A DNA stretch of 64,000 nt. It comes from Peptostreptococcus porci. GTDB lineage: Bacteria; Bacillota; Clostridia; Peptostreptococcales; Peptostreptococcaceae. The notes beneath the pieces were generated by a model. That model did no database searches and was not told where the DNA came from. It saw nothing but the letters and a program-made list of their open reading frames with translations. Shown in pieces: positions 45,253 to 53,941 of this stretch (position 1 is its first letter; every line of letters starts with the position of its first letter). The position numbers and the translations under genes are program-made. The DNA lies in contig NZ_VUNE01000001.1 of assembly GCF_009695815.1 (NCBI RefSeq), positions 186,001 through 250,000 on the forward strand, in the 5' to 3' direction.

Positions 45253-46245
45253 ATGGTAAAGGTTAGAGTTACATGCAATAAGAACATTATTGAAAGATTT
45301 GGTGTTGAGAAACCAGCAGGCTGGGATTTCAAATACATCAACTATCCTTGCTCTGATGAAGAACTAGTTGAGCAGTGTAAAGATGCTGATATAGTTTTCT
45401 GTGGACCAGTTGACTATTTCAGAAGAGAAGTTATCGAACAACTTGACAACTGCAAATTAATTCATTCATTAGGAGTTGGTTTTGATAAGATTGATTTGGA
45501 GGCTGCCAAAGAAAAAGGTATCTATGTTTGTAACAACAGAGCTGTAAATGCTGCTCCAGTTGCAGAACTTGCTGTGGGGCATATGATCAGTTGCTTGAGA
45601 AGAATGCCTGAGGCAGATGCTAAAATCAAAGCTAGAGGTGTTGATGGATTTAATGAAAGTTTCAGAGAATACCAGGTAAAAGGTCAAAATGAATTAGGTT
45701 CAAGAGTTATTGGACTTGTTGGTTTGGGCGCAATTGGTAAGGCTGCAGTTAGAATGCTAAGGGCTTTTGGATGCAAAATAATGTACTATGATGTTTTTAG
45801 AGCTACAGAAGAATATGAATTGGAAAACGATTTGACATTCTGTACATATGAAGAAATTCTTAAACATTGTGACATCATTTCATACCATGTTCCTGTTCTT
45901 GATTCTACAAGAGATATGGTACGCAAAGAAACTATAGAAATGATGAAGAAGGATGCAATTATTATTAATGTAGCAAGAGGTGAAATCGTAAATAACGAAG
46001 ATTTGGCTGAAGCACTAAACAATGGCAGAATTTTTGCAGGACTTGACGTTATCGCTCCTGAACCACCAACAGCAGATCATCCATTATTCAACCTAACTGA
46101 CGCTGGTAAGGCTAGACTTTCTATAACTCCTCATATAGCTGGAACAACTGATGATGCTTTTATTAGAATGTCTGAATGGTCTTATTCTGACATGGTTAAG
46201 GTAATGAACGGCGAAAGACCAAACAATGTAGTTAATGGTCTGTAA
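45253..46245 (+). CDS. ldhA: D-2-hydroxyacid dehydrogenase ((R)-2-hydroxyisocaproate dehydrogenase-like)
   Basis: NAD-dependent reduction of a 2-oxoacid to the (R)-2-hydroxyacid that enters the HadA cycle. 330 residues. Rossmann motif GLVGLGAIGKAAVRML at about residues 155-170, the NVARGEIVNNEDLAEAL block with the catalytic Arg nearby, Glu in IAPEPP, and His in SITPHIAGTT. Strong RBS AAGGAGGAAGG. In C. difficile ldhA precedes hadA; here it follows the Etf genes behind its own promoter and is followed by brnQ after 48 bases. The symbol is by analogy. Confidence 0.85.
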   Translation: MVKVRVTCNKNIIERFGVEKPAGWDFKYINYPCSDEELVEQCKDADIVFCGPVDYFRREVIEQLDNCKLIHSLGVGFDKIDLEAAKEKGIYVCNNRAVNAAPVAELAVGHMISCLRRMPEADAKIKARGVDGFNESFREYQVKGQNELGSRVIGLVGLGAIGKAAVRMLRAFGCKIMYYDVFRATEEYELENDLTFCTYEEILKHCDIISYHVPVLDSTRDMVRKETIEMMKKDAIIINVARGEIVNNEDLAEALNNGRIFAGLDVIAPEPPTADHPLFNLTDAGKARLSITPHIAGTTDDAFIRMSEWSYSDMVKVMNGERPNNVVNGL

Positions 46246-46293
46246 AATCACACAGCTTCAAGCTGAATATTTTAAAGAAAAAGGTGAATTAGT

Positions 46294-47619
46294 ATGGAAA
46301 TTAAGAGAAAAGACGTAATCATTTGTGGTTTTGCATTATTTGCAATTTTCTTTGGTGCAGGTAACCTAATATTCCCTCCATATCTTGGTATAGTAGCTGG
46401 GGATAGATGGTATGTTGCTATGTTTGCTTTCTTGCTTTCAGATCCTGTTCTTCCAATCCTTGGTGTTATTGTAACTGCCAAGTTGGGTGGTAGAGCTGAT
46501 GATCTAGGAAAAAGAGTTAGTCCAAAGTTTTCTAAGTTTATTGGTACGATAGCAATTTTGACAATAGGACCTTTCTTTGCGGTTCCTAGAACTGGGGCAA
46601 CAACACATGAAATATTTGTAGCTCCATTGTTCCCAAGTGTTCCTAACTGGGTAACTTGTATAATATTCTTTGCAATCACACTATATATAACTTTGAATCC
46701 TGGTAAGGTTATAGATGTTATAGGTAAATATCTTACTCCTGCATTGATTGTAATACTTACTTTGATAGTAATTATAGCAATAGTTAATCCTCCAGATGCA
46801 AAGGTAACTACAGAAGCAACTGGATTGTTTACAAGAGGTTTCTCTGAAGGATACCAGACTATGGATGCATTGGGATCTCCATTGATGGCAGGTATTGTTA
46901 TAACAGATTTGATTAGACGTGGATATACGGATAAAGAAGTTCAGTTTAAAGCGAGTGTTCAAATTGGTATAGTTTCTTTCATACTATTGGCCCTTGTTTA
47001 TGGTGGATTGACTTATGCAGGTGCGACTGTAGGTGGTCACTTTAATGCTGATAGCGAAAGAACTGCAATCCTAATAGGAATGGTTGAATTGATGCTTGGT
47101 AATGTTGGTAAGGTATTTATGGGTGTTGCTGTTGCATTAGCTTGTTTAACTACATCTTCAGGTTTTTCATCTACTTGTGGTAACTATTTTGAAACAATTT
47201 CAAATGGTAAACTAAAGTATAAGAATGTTGTGTATGTTTGTGTTGCTATAGCATTGGCATTATCATTGATAGGTGTTAGTGGATTGATAGCGATAGCTGT
47301 TCCAATATTATCAGCAATATATCCTGTTTACATAGTGCTTATCATCATGTCTATATTTGATGAAAAGATTAAGTACAACTGGACTTACACAGGTGCTGTT
47401 ATAGGTGCATTTGCTGTTGCATTAGTTGAAAGTATCAACCTTGCTTCAGTAATGAGAGGAGGCACAATGTTACAAGGTGCTGCGGATTCTTTAAGAGCAC
47501 TTCCACTAGGACAGTTTGGTTTTGAATGGTTATTACCAGCAGTGGTATGCTCAGTAGTTCTAACATTGATAAGTATGGTTGGAAAAGTTGGAAAAACAAT
47601 AAACGATCCACTAGAATAA
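46294..47619 (+). CDS. brnQ: Branched-chain amino acid:cation symporter (BrnQ/LIVCS)
   Basis: Imports leucine, isoleucine and valine with Na+ or H+. 441 residues with about 12 hydrophobic segments. Family blocks: FALFAIFFGAGNLIFPPYLG near the N-terminus, GPFFAVPRTGATTHEI, and LACLTTSSGFSSTCGNYFE in the C-terminal half. RBS AAAGGTG. Its place behind the dehydrogenase links the region to branched-chain amino acid fermentation and is the best evidence that the operon's substrate is leucine. Confidence 0.95.
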   Translation: MEIKRKDVIICGFALFAIFFGAGNLIFPPYLGIVAGDRWYVAMFAFLLSDPVLPILGVIVTAKLGGRADDLGKRVSPKFSKFIGTIAILTIGPFFAVPRTGATTHEIFVAPLFPSVPNWVTCIIFFAITLYITLNPGKVIDVIGKYLTPALIVILTLIVIIAIVNPPDAKVTTEATGLFTRGFSEGYQTMDALGSPLMAGIVITDLIRRGYTDKEVQFKASVQIGIVSFILLALVYGGLTYAGATVGGHFNADSERTAILIGMVELMLGNVGKVFMGVAVALACLTTSSGFSSTCGNYFETISNGKLKYKNVVYVCVAIALALSLIGVSGLIAIAVPILSAIYPVYIVLIIMSIFDEKIKYNWTYTGAVIGAFAVALVESINLASVMRGGTMLQGAADSLRALPLGQFGFEWLLPAVVCSVVLTLISMVGKVGKTINDPLE

Positions 47620-47790
47620 TATTATAAGGCAATTCGATAAAATATTAGATATAAATAAATTGAATAATATTTGTAATGGGCAGATTGTGTTTTATAAGAG
47701 ATTTGAGGCTACAATTTGAGATTACAAAGGAAATAAATATATACAATATGGAAATGATTACCTTTTTAGGTAGTAAATAAAAGTGATAAC

Positions 47791-47833
47791 GACTTAACGT
47801 CCCCATCCCTAGAATGGGGATCGTTAGGGCGTC
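47791..47833 (+). other. Strong imperfect hairpin upstream of aminotransferase
   Basis: GACTTAACGTCCCCAT and ATGGGGATCGTTAGGGCGTC pair around CCCTAGA with small bulges. It is GC-rich against its surroundings and about 35 bases before the aminotransferase start. It could end the brnQ transcript, act in the aminotransferase leader, or be a remnant end of an IS200/IS605-type element. Confidence 0.55.
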
Positions 47834-47869
47834 ATAAAAAAACGTTTTACGGTATGGGAGGTAGTAAAA

Positions 47870-49054
47870 ATGGTTTCACAAGACATGATTAAATTGGGTA
47901 CAGCTAAGTCTGTTATCAGAGAATTAGCTGCTTTTGGTGCAGCCAGATCTGCAGTAGTTGGTGCTGAAAATGTATTGGATTTCAGTTTGGGTAATCCAAG
48001 TGTTCCAGCTCCGAAGGAAGTTCAGGATGCAATAGTAGACATAATTAAAAATAATGAACCAAAAGTTTATCACAGCTATAGTTCAGGTGCTGGACACGAT
48101 GCTTGTAGAACTGCAATTGCAAATAATTTAAACAAGAGATTTGGAACAGATTACACAAAAGATAATCTGTTGATGACTTGTGGTGCAGCTGCTTCACTAA
48201 ACATCGTTTTCAAGGCTTTAATAGCTTCAAATGATGATGAAATAATGGTATTAGCACCTTTCTTCCCTGAATATACAGTATGGATAGAAGGTCACGGAGC
48301 AAAGCAAGTTTTAGTTCCTTGTAAAGATGATATGCAGTTGAATGTTGAAGGAATTAGAGAAGCACTAACTCCAAATACAAAGGCTATTATAGTAAACTCA
48401 CCTAATAACCCATCAGGCGTTATATACACTAAGGAAGAGGTTGAACAGCTTTGTGCATTGCTAGTTGAAAAATCTAAGGAATACGGACATCCTATCTACC
48501 TAATCACTGACGAACCATATAGAGAATTAGTATTGATAGATGGTCTAGAAGTTCCATTTATACCAAACATGTATGACAACACAGTAGTTTGTTATTCATG
48601 GTCAAAATCTTTGTCACTTCCAGGTGAACGTATTGGATATGTTCTTGTTCCAAACAAGGTGGAAGATAAAATGGTTATGGCAGCCGTTGCTGGTGCTGCG
48701 AGAGTATTGGGATACGTTTGTGCTCCAACATTATTACAGATGGTAATTGAAAGATGTGTAGATGTTGATCCTGACTTGACAGTTTATAAAAAGAACAGAG
48801 ATTTATTGTATGATGGTCTTACTAAACTAGGATATAGAGTTGCTAAGCCAGCAGGTGCATTCTATCTATTCATAGAAGCTCCAGATGGTGATTCAGAAAA
48901 ATTCTCTGAAAAGGCAAAAGCTTATGATATGCTAGTTGTTCCAGGAACAGGATTTGGATCAAAAGCACATATGAGATTATCATATTGTGTTGAAACTGAA
49001 AAGTGTGAAAAATCACTTGCAGTATTTGAAAAGTTGATGGCAGAGTACAAGTAA
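47870..49054 (+). CDS. Class I/II PLP aminotransferase
   Basis: Probably converts the fermented amino acid to its 2-oxoacid. 394 residues. Fold type I features: FSLGNPSVPAP at the N-terminus, VNSPNNPSG, ITDEPYRELV, and PLP Lys246 in SWSKSLSLPGERIGY, then MRLSYCVE (carboxylate Arg). RBS GGGAGG. It follows ldhA and brnQ, so a branched-chain or broad-specificity role fits, but the sequence belongs to the aspartate aminotransferase superfamily (fold type I), not the BCAT (fold type IV) family. Substrate uncertain. Confidence 0.87.
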   Translation: MVSQDMIKLGTAKSVIRELAAFGAARSAVVGAENVLDFSLGNPSVPAPKEVQDAIVDIIKNNEPKVYHSYSSGAGHDACRTAIANNLNKRFGTDYTKDNLLMTCGAAASLNIVFKALIASNDDEIMVLAPFFPEYTVWIEGHGAKQVLVPCKDDMQLNVEGIREALTPNTKAIIVNSPNNPSGVIYTKEEVEQLCALLVEKSKEYGHPIYLITDEPYRELVLIDGLEVPFIPNMYDNTVVCYSWSKSLSLPGERIGYVLVPNKVEDKMVMAAVAGAARVLGYVCAPTLLQMVIERCVDVDPDLTVYKKNRDLLYDGLTKLGYRVAKPAGAFYLFIEAPDGDSEKFSEKAKAYDMLVVPGTGFGSKAHMRLSYCVETEKCEKSLAVFEKLMAEYK

Positions 49055-49352
49055 ATTAGGTTTTAAATAAGAAAAATTACATGCGATTAATAGCAGATTT
49101 TTACAGGTATATTGTTTAGAAATGTGCATAGTAGATGACAAAAAATGTCAAAGTGCAATCAAGTAAGGAACAACAATAGTATATGGCAAAAATCTTGAGA
49201 TTAATTATATAGAAAATATAAAAAAAAATAGTGTTAAGAACACAAAATATTGTAATACAAAAAGATAAAAATTATTTTAAAACAACAAAAAACAAAATCA
49301 ATTCGAAAATCAAAAAAATTAATTTATAACTAGGGGGCTATCTTGTAGCTCA
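49055..49352 (+). other. AT-rich intergenic stretch
   Basis: About 300 bases after the aminotransferase without a plausible gene. Only a small inverted repeat (TGACAAAAAATGTCA near 49136) is visible. Confidence 0.4.
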
Positions 49353-49401
49353 CTAACAAACACCATAGGAAAGTGAGATTATCCTATGGTGTTTGTTTTT
49401 T
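49353..49401. terminator. Strong bidirectional terminator
   Basis: AACAAACACCATAGGA pairs with TCCTATGGTGTTTGTT (16 bp, 11-base loop), then TTTTT. It lies between the aminotransferase (+) and the AI-2E family transporter (-). Confidence 0.92.
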
Positions 49402-49430
49402 AGTAAGCATAAAGACATTTGTATTTTAAG

Positions 49431-49516
49431 CATCATTTATTTACATGGCTTGTTTGTGTCATCTATTTACATAGTTTGTTTATATCATTTATTTACATAG
49501 ACTATTTATTTACATA
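49431..49516 (-). repeat. Tandem copies of the 3' end of the AI-2E family gene
   Basis: On the minus strand the last codons and stop (TATGTAAATAAATAG) are followed by further similar units (CTATGTAAATAAATGAT, CTATGTAAATAGATGAC, CCATGTAAATAAATGAT), spaced about 13-27 bases. This looks like local duplication of the gene end. Confidence 0.6.
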
Positions 49517-50596
49517 ATTTTTTAAAATTTTATAAGCAGTGGCTGCCAAAGGTAGTCCAAATAGTATTCCGTTTATTCCTAAAAGGCCACCACCAACGAC
49601 AATTGCGACCATTACCCAAAGTCCTGGTAATCCCACTGAATTCCCAACAACCTTAGGATAAATCACATTTCCTTCAATCTGTTGAAGTACTATTAAGAAC
49701 AGTATAAAGAAAGCTGCTCTTACAGGATTTACTGTCAGCATCATAACAAATCCAAAAGCACCTCCAATATATGCACCAACGATTGGAAGTAATGAAGTTA
49801 ATCCTACAACTGAACCGATCATTGTAGGATATGGGAATCCAAGAACAACCAGTCCTACAGTACAAAGAGTACCAAGTATTATTGCCTCTGTAAATTGGCC
49901 TATTATGAATGCTCTGAAAGTATCATTTGCTATGTCAAGGACATAGTAAGCTTTGTCTATTATGGACATTGGTAAAACCTTCTTGAATAATTTATCAAAT
50001 TGACCTTTTAATTTTTCCTTGCTGGAAACTATGTATAGGGCAATAATTGTGCCCATTACGAGATTGGTAGCAATGTTGAAAATAGATCCCAAAAACCATA
50101 CAAAACCACCAGTCCATGATGTGATTATTTTTAGTAGTTTTTGAACTATATCCTTTGCATCAAGATTTAATTTGGATAATTCCTTGCTTACTGATGTGAA
50201 TTCGCTGAAATTACTTTCCAAGCTCTTCTTTATTGTATTTACGAAATCAGGAAATGATTTAGAAAATATTACAATTGAGTTTTTTAGTTGAGGTACTATC
50301 AATCTCGAAACTAAAATTGCAAATAGAATTATCAATAAAAGTGCCAATAATATGCTTAGACCTCTTTTAATTTGTGGTTTAATTTTTATTTTTCTATCGG
50401 TAAGTACCTTTTTTTCTAAAAAGTCAACAAGTATACTTATAATAAAAGCGAGTATTATGCCTAATATCACAGGACTGAATACGGACAATACTTTAGATAA
50501 TAGCTTTGTGATACTATCAAGCTTCATTACGATTGCCAGTATAACTCCAATAAATATCACTAATTTATAGATGTTTTTATCAATTTTTTTAATCAT
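49502..50596 (-). CDS. AI-2E family transporter (PerM/YdbI/YtvI-like permease)
   Basis: 364-residue integral membrane protein with about eight hydrophobic segments. The order fits the family: N-terminal pair of helices (SVFSPVILGIILAFIISILVDF), a soluble segment (about 120-165), then the C-terminal helices with LGFPYPTMIGSVVGLTSLLPIVGAYIGG and GLPLAATAYKILKNYV. The start at 50596 has AAGGAAG on the minus strand; an ATG eight codons upstream lacks one. Members may export AI-2, ions or small solutes; the substrate here is unknown. Confidence 0.88.
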   Translation of the reverse strand: MIKKIDKNIYKLVIFIGVILAIVMKLDSITKLLSKVLSVFSPVILGIILAFIISILVDFLEKKVLTDRKIKIKPQIKRGLSILLALLLIILFAILVSRLIVPQLKNSIVIFSKSFPDFVNTIKKSLESNFSEFTSVSKELSKLNLDAKDIVQKLLKIITSWTGGFVWFLGSIFNIATNLVMGTIIALYIVSSKEKLKGQFDKLFKKVLPMSIIDKAYYVLDIANDTFRAFIIGQFTEAIILGTLCTVGLVVLGFPYPTMIGSVVGLTSLLPIVGAYIGGAFGFVMMLTVNPVRAAFFILFLIVLQQIEGNVIYPKVVGNSVGLPGLWVMVAIVVGGGLLGINGILFGLPLAATAYKILKNYVNK

Positions 50597-50801
50597 TATT
50601 TCTTCCTTTACAAAATACAAAACTCAAATATTTCTAGAATGTGTTCCACTTTATTTTCAGTGTTTCCTTACACTGATTACTATATATTCTACCTTATATA
50701 AAAACTAAATACAATATTTAAAATATATGATAGAATATTAATAAGAAATTATAATATAGTTATGTGGTAGCAATTCTAAAAGCTTCAAAGGAGGAATTTA
50801 T

Positions 50802-51197
50802 ATGTTAGAGTTTTATAATGATGAAAAAGTTATCGCCAGTTTGGAGACAAAAAGAAAGCTGGATTTAAAAAGTCAAGGGACGAATATGGTTGCAAATTGT
50901 CTGTTGGGGCAAAATAGGACATCAGGTATGGTTCCTGATTTATATACTTTGATTCTTACTGAAAAAACTTTTTATGCAGAATATAGCAAGAGCAGTTTGC
51001 ATGGTGTTAAGCCTAAGAAAATAACAAAACTAAACATACCTAATGAAGATATAAAAGAAATTGATTTGGTTGACAAGGAAATGGATAAATATTTATATAT
51101 AAAATCTGATTGGGGTAAGGAATACTATTTCGTAATAGATTCTGTAGAGAAAATAGGAATAGTGTCGAAGTTTATCGATTATTTTAAAAAGGATTAG
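50802..51197 (+). CDS. Unknown 131-residue protein
   Basis: I do not recognise the family. Predicted soluble, mixed alpha/beta, no signal peptide or membrane helix, alternating hydrophobic strands ([32 protein letters not shown]) ending in an amphipathic helix ([17 protein letters not shown]). The pattern of strands plus a C-terminal helix resembles PH-like/YcxB-type domains, but this is only an impression. RBS AAAGGAGGA is strong. It is 38 bases before uvrB, so it probably shares its transcript. Confidence 0.7.
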   Translation: MLEFYNDEKVIASLETKRKLDLKSQGTNMVANCLLGQNRTSGMVPDLYTLILTEKTFYAEYSKSSLHGVKPKKITKLNIPNEDIKEIDLVDKEMDKYLYIKSDWGKEYYFVIDSVEKIGIVSKFIDYFKKD

Positions 51198-51235
51198 TAT
51201 ATGTCGAATATATTTTGATGTGGATAGGAGGAAAA

Positions 51236-53212
51236 ATGGAGTTTAATCTTGTTTCTGATTTTAAGCCGACCGGCGATCAACCTGAAGCTATTGGAAAAAT
51301 TTCAGAGTCGATTAAAAACGGCGAGAAATTTCAGACTTTGATTGGTGTTACCGGTTCGGGTAAAACTTTTACAATGGCAAATATAATTCAAAAAGTTAAT
51401 AAACCAACATTGGTGCTGGCTCACAACAAAACTCTTGCAGCACAGCTGTACAGCGAATTTAAGGAGTTTTTTCCAAACAATGCAGTAGAATACTTCGTTT
51501 CATATTACGACTATTATCAACCGGAGGCATATGTCGCTCACAGTGATACATATATAGAAAAAGATGCAAGTATCAACGATGAAATAGATAAGCTGAGGCA
51601 TTCAGCCACTGCATCAATATTGGAGAGAAGAGACACAATAATCATTTCATCTGTTTCTTGTATTTACGGTTTGGGGGATCCAAAGGACTATAAAGAACTG
51701 ATGTTATCACTCAGACCAGGTATGATAAGAGATAGAGATGATATAATCAAGAGGCTTGTTGAAATACAGTATGAGAGAAATGATGTGAATTTTGTCAGAG
51801 GTACGTTTAGGGTCAGAGGAGATGTGTTGGAGATTTTTCCGGCTGGAAATGACGAGAGAGCCATTAGAATTGAGTTCTTTGGAGACGAAATAGATAGAAT
51901 TACGGAAATTGACTATTTGACAAATAAGGTATCTGGTGAAAGACACCATGTTGTTATTTTTCCCGCATCCCATTATGTAACGACTCCTGAGAGAATTGAA
52001 ACGGCTATAAAGTCGATAGAAATTGAATTGGAAGAAAGGATTAAATTCTTCAAGGACAATGATAAGCTACTAGAGGCACAGAGAATTGAGCAGAGAACAA
52101 ATTATGATATCGAGATGCTTAGAGAAATTGGATTCTGTCAAGGAATAGAGAATTACTCGAGACATATTACTGGAAGAGCAGTTGGCGAGAAACCATATAC
52201 CTTGATGGACTTTTTCCCAGATGATTTTTTAATCATAGTAGATGAATCTCATGTTACAATTCCACAGGTTAGAGGGATGTATGCAGGCGATAGATCGAGG
52301 AAGACGTCGTTGATAGATAACGGATTCAGACTTCCATCTGCATATGACAATAGGCCGCTGAACTTTGAAGAATTTGAGGAAAATATAAATCAAATACTAT
52401 TTACAACGGCTACACCAGGACCGTATGAAATGCAGAATTCAGAAGTTTTTGCTGAACAGATTATACGACCTACTGGACTATTGGATCCACTAATTAGTGT
52501 TAGGCCCGTTGAAAATCAGATTGACGATTTAGTAGTTGAGATAAATAGAAATATTGAAAGAGGGGAAAGGGTTCTGATAACGACACTTACCAAGAAGATG
52601 AGTGAAGATTTGACGAACTATCTCTTAGAGTTAGGAATTAAGGTAAAATACCTTCATTCAGATATCGTGACTTTGGAGAGAACAGAGATAATCAGAGATT
52701 TGAGGTTGGGAAAATTCGATGTTTTGGTTGGAATAAATTTGCTTAGAGAGGGACTTGATATTCCTGAGGTATCCTTAGTTGCAATTCTTGATGCTGATAA
52801 GGAAGGTTTTTTGAGATCTGAAACATCGATGATCCAGACCATCGGTAGAGCTGCGAGAAATTCGAATGGTAGGGTAATAATGTATGCTGACAAGATAACG
52901 GATTCTATGAAGAGAGCAATTGATGAAACTGAAAGACGTAGAAGTATTCAGATGGCATACAATGAAAAATATGGTATTGTTCCGAAGACTATCAAAAAAG
53001 ATGTCAGGGATAGTATAGAGGCGACAAAGGTTGCTGAAGAGGTTGAAGTATACAGCAATATGGATGTTTCAAAGATTAAAAATCAATCCGATATTTCAGA
53101 TTTAATAATAGTATTGAAATCAGAGATGATGCTGGCAGCCGAGAATTTGGAATTTGAAAAAGCGGCTCAGCTTAGAGATAAGATAATAGATTTGGAAAAG
53201 AATTTGAAGTAA
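51236..53212 (+). CDS. uvrB: Excinuclease ABC subunit B
   Basis: Nucleotide-excision-repair helicase-like subunit that verifies the lesion and loads UvrC. 658 residues from ATG 51236 (RBS AGGAGG). Walker [10 protein letters not shown] at 37-45, beta-hairpin region [11 protein letters not shown], motif II DESH, helicase motifs [13 protein letters not shown] and TIGRAARN, and the C-terminal UVR domain [15 protein letters not shown]. All are standard. Confidence 0.98.
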   Translation: MEFNLVSDFKPTGDQPEAIGKISESIKNGEKFQTLIGVTGSGKTFTMANIIQKVNKPTLVLAHNKTLAAQLYSEFKEFFPNNAVEYFVSYYDYYQPEAYVAHSDTYIEKDASINDEIDKLRHSATASILERRDTIIISSVSCIYGLGDPKDYKELMLSLRPGMIRDRDDIIKRLVEIQYERNDVNFVRGTFRVRGDVLEIFPAGNDERAIRIEFFGDEIDRITEIDYLTNKVSGERHHVVIFPASHYVTTPERIETAIKSIEIELEERIKFFKDNDKLLEAQRIEQRTNYDIEMLREIGFCQGIENYSRHITGRAVGEKPYTLMDFFPDDFLIIVDESHVTIPQVRGMYAGDRSRKTSLIDNGFRLPSAYDNRPLNFEEFEENINQILFTTATPGPYEMQNSEVFAEQIIRPTGLLDPLISVRPVENQIDDLVVEINRNIERGERVLITTLTKKMSEDLTNYLLELGIKVKYLHSDIVTLERTEIIRDLRLGKFDVLVGINLLREGLDIPEVSLVAILDADKEGFLRSETSMIQTIGRAARNSNGRVIMYADKITDSMKRAIDETERRRSIQMAYNEKYGIVPKTIKKDVRDSIEATKVAEEVEVYSNMDVSKIKNQSDISDLIIVLKSEMMLAAENLEFEKAAQLRDKIIDLEKNLK

Positions 53213-53326
53213 TTTAAAGTAATGTAATGTAATTTGATGTAATGCAATATAAAACAATATAATGTAATATAAAGCAATATAGTATAATATAAAATTATTT
53301 AATGTATTATAAAATAATATAAAAAA
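53213..53326 (+). repeat. Low-complexity TAATRTAA repeat
   Basis: About 110 bases of short degenerate repeats (TAATGTAA, CAATATAA, TAATATAAA) with period near 10, between uvrB and the nitroreductase gene. Stops occur in all frames. No hairpin. Confidence 0.75.
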
Positions 53327-53338
53327 ATGGAGGTTGCT

Positions 53339-53914
53339 ATGAATTTTAAAGAATTGGTGATATCAAATAGAACTTGCAGAAGATATGATTCTTCAAAGAA
53401 GATAAGTAGAGAAGAAATGATTGATTTAGTGGAGCTTGCCAGATTCACTCCAAGTGGAATTAATAAGCAAGGGTTGAGATTTGCAGTGGTTTGTGATGAT
53501 GAAACAAATGCAAAGGTATATGATAATCTGGGTTGGGCTGGATATTTGAAGGAATGGCCGGGTCCAATAGAATCTGAAAGACCTACAGGATATATTGTAT
53601 TCTTGACAGACGAAGAATATGGAAAACCAATGGCTGAGGATGTTGGAATATGTTCACAGACAATATCATTGGGTGCAAGAGCTGAGGGAATGGCGGCTTG
53701 TATTTTTAAGAGTTTTAAGGGAGAGCCAATTATCGACATATTAGGCTTGGAGAAAGAAAGATACAAGGTTATTTTGGTTATGTCGATTGGATATCCAGTT
53801 GAGGAAGTTGTTGTTGATGATATCAAGCCAGGTGATGATATCAAATATTATAGAGATGAAAAGCAAGTACATCATGTTCCAAAGATAGTCCTTGAAGACT
53901 TGATTGTAAAATAG
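53339..53914 (+). CDS. Nitroreductase-family FMN oxidoreductase
   Basis: 191-residue FMN-dependent NAD(P)H oxidoreductase. ATG at 53339 follows GGAGG. FMN-binding pattern: SNRTCRRYDSSKKISREEM with the Arg pair, LARFTPSGINKQGLRFAVV, and SLGARAEGMAACIFKSFKGE near the C-terminal third. It lies between uvrB and uvrA with only 27 bases before uvrA, so it is in their operon. Physiological substrate unknown. Confidence 0.88.
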   Translation: MNFKELVISNRTCRRYDSSKKISREEMIDLVELARFTPSGINKQGLRFAVVCDDETNAKVYDNLGWAGYLKEWPGPIESERPTGYIVFLTDEEYGKPMAEDVGICSQTISLGARAEGMAACIFKSFKGEPIIDILGLEKERYKVILVMSIGYPVEEVVVDDIKPGDDIKYYRDEKQVHHVPKIVLEDLIVK

Positions 53915-53941
53915 GAACATAGTTAATGAAAGAGAGAATTG

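Noticed and set aside
53299-53844. Antisense frame of 181 residues opposite the nitroreductase gene
   Set aside because: Shadow of a clear gene, with no RBS and a Ser/Pro-rich unlikely composition.
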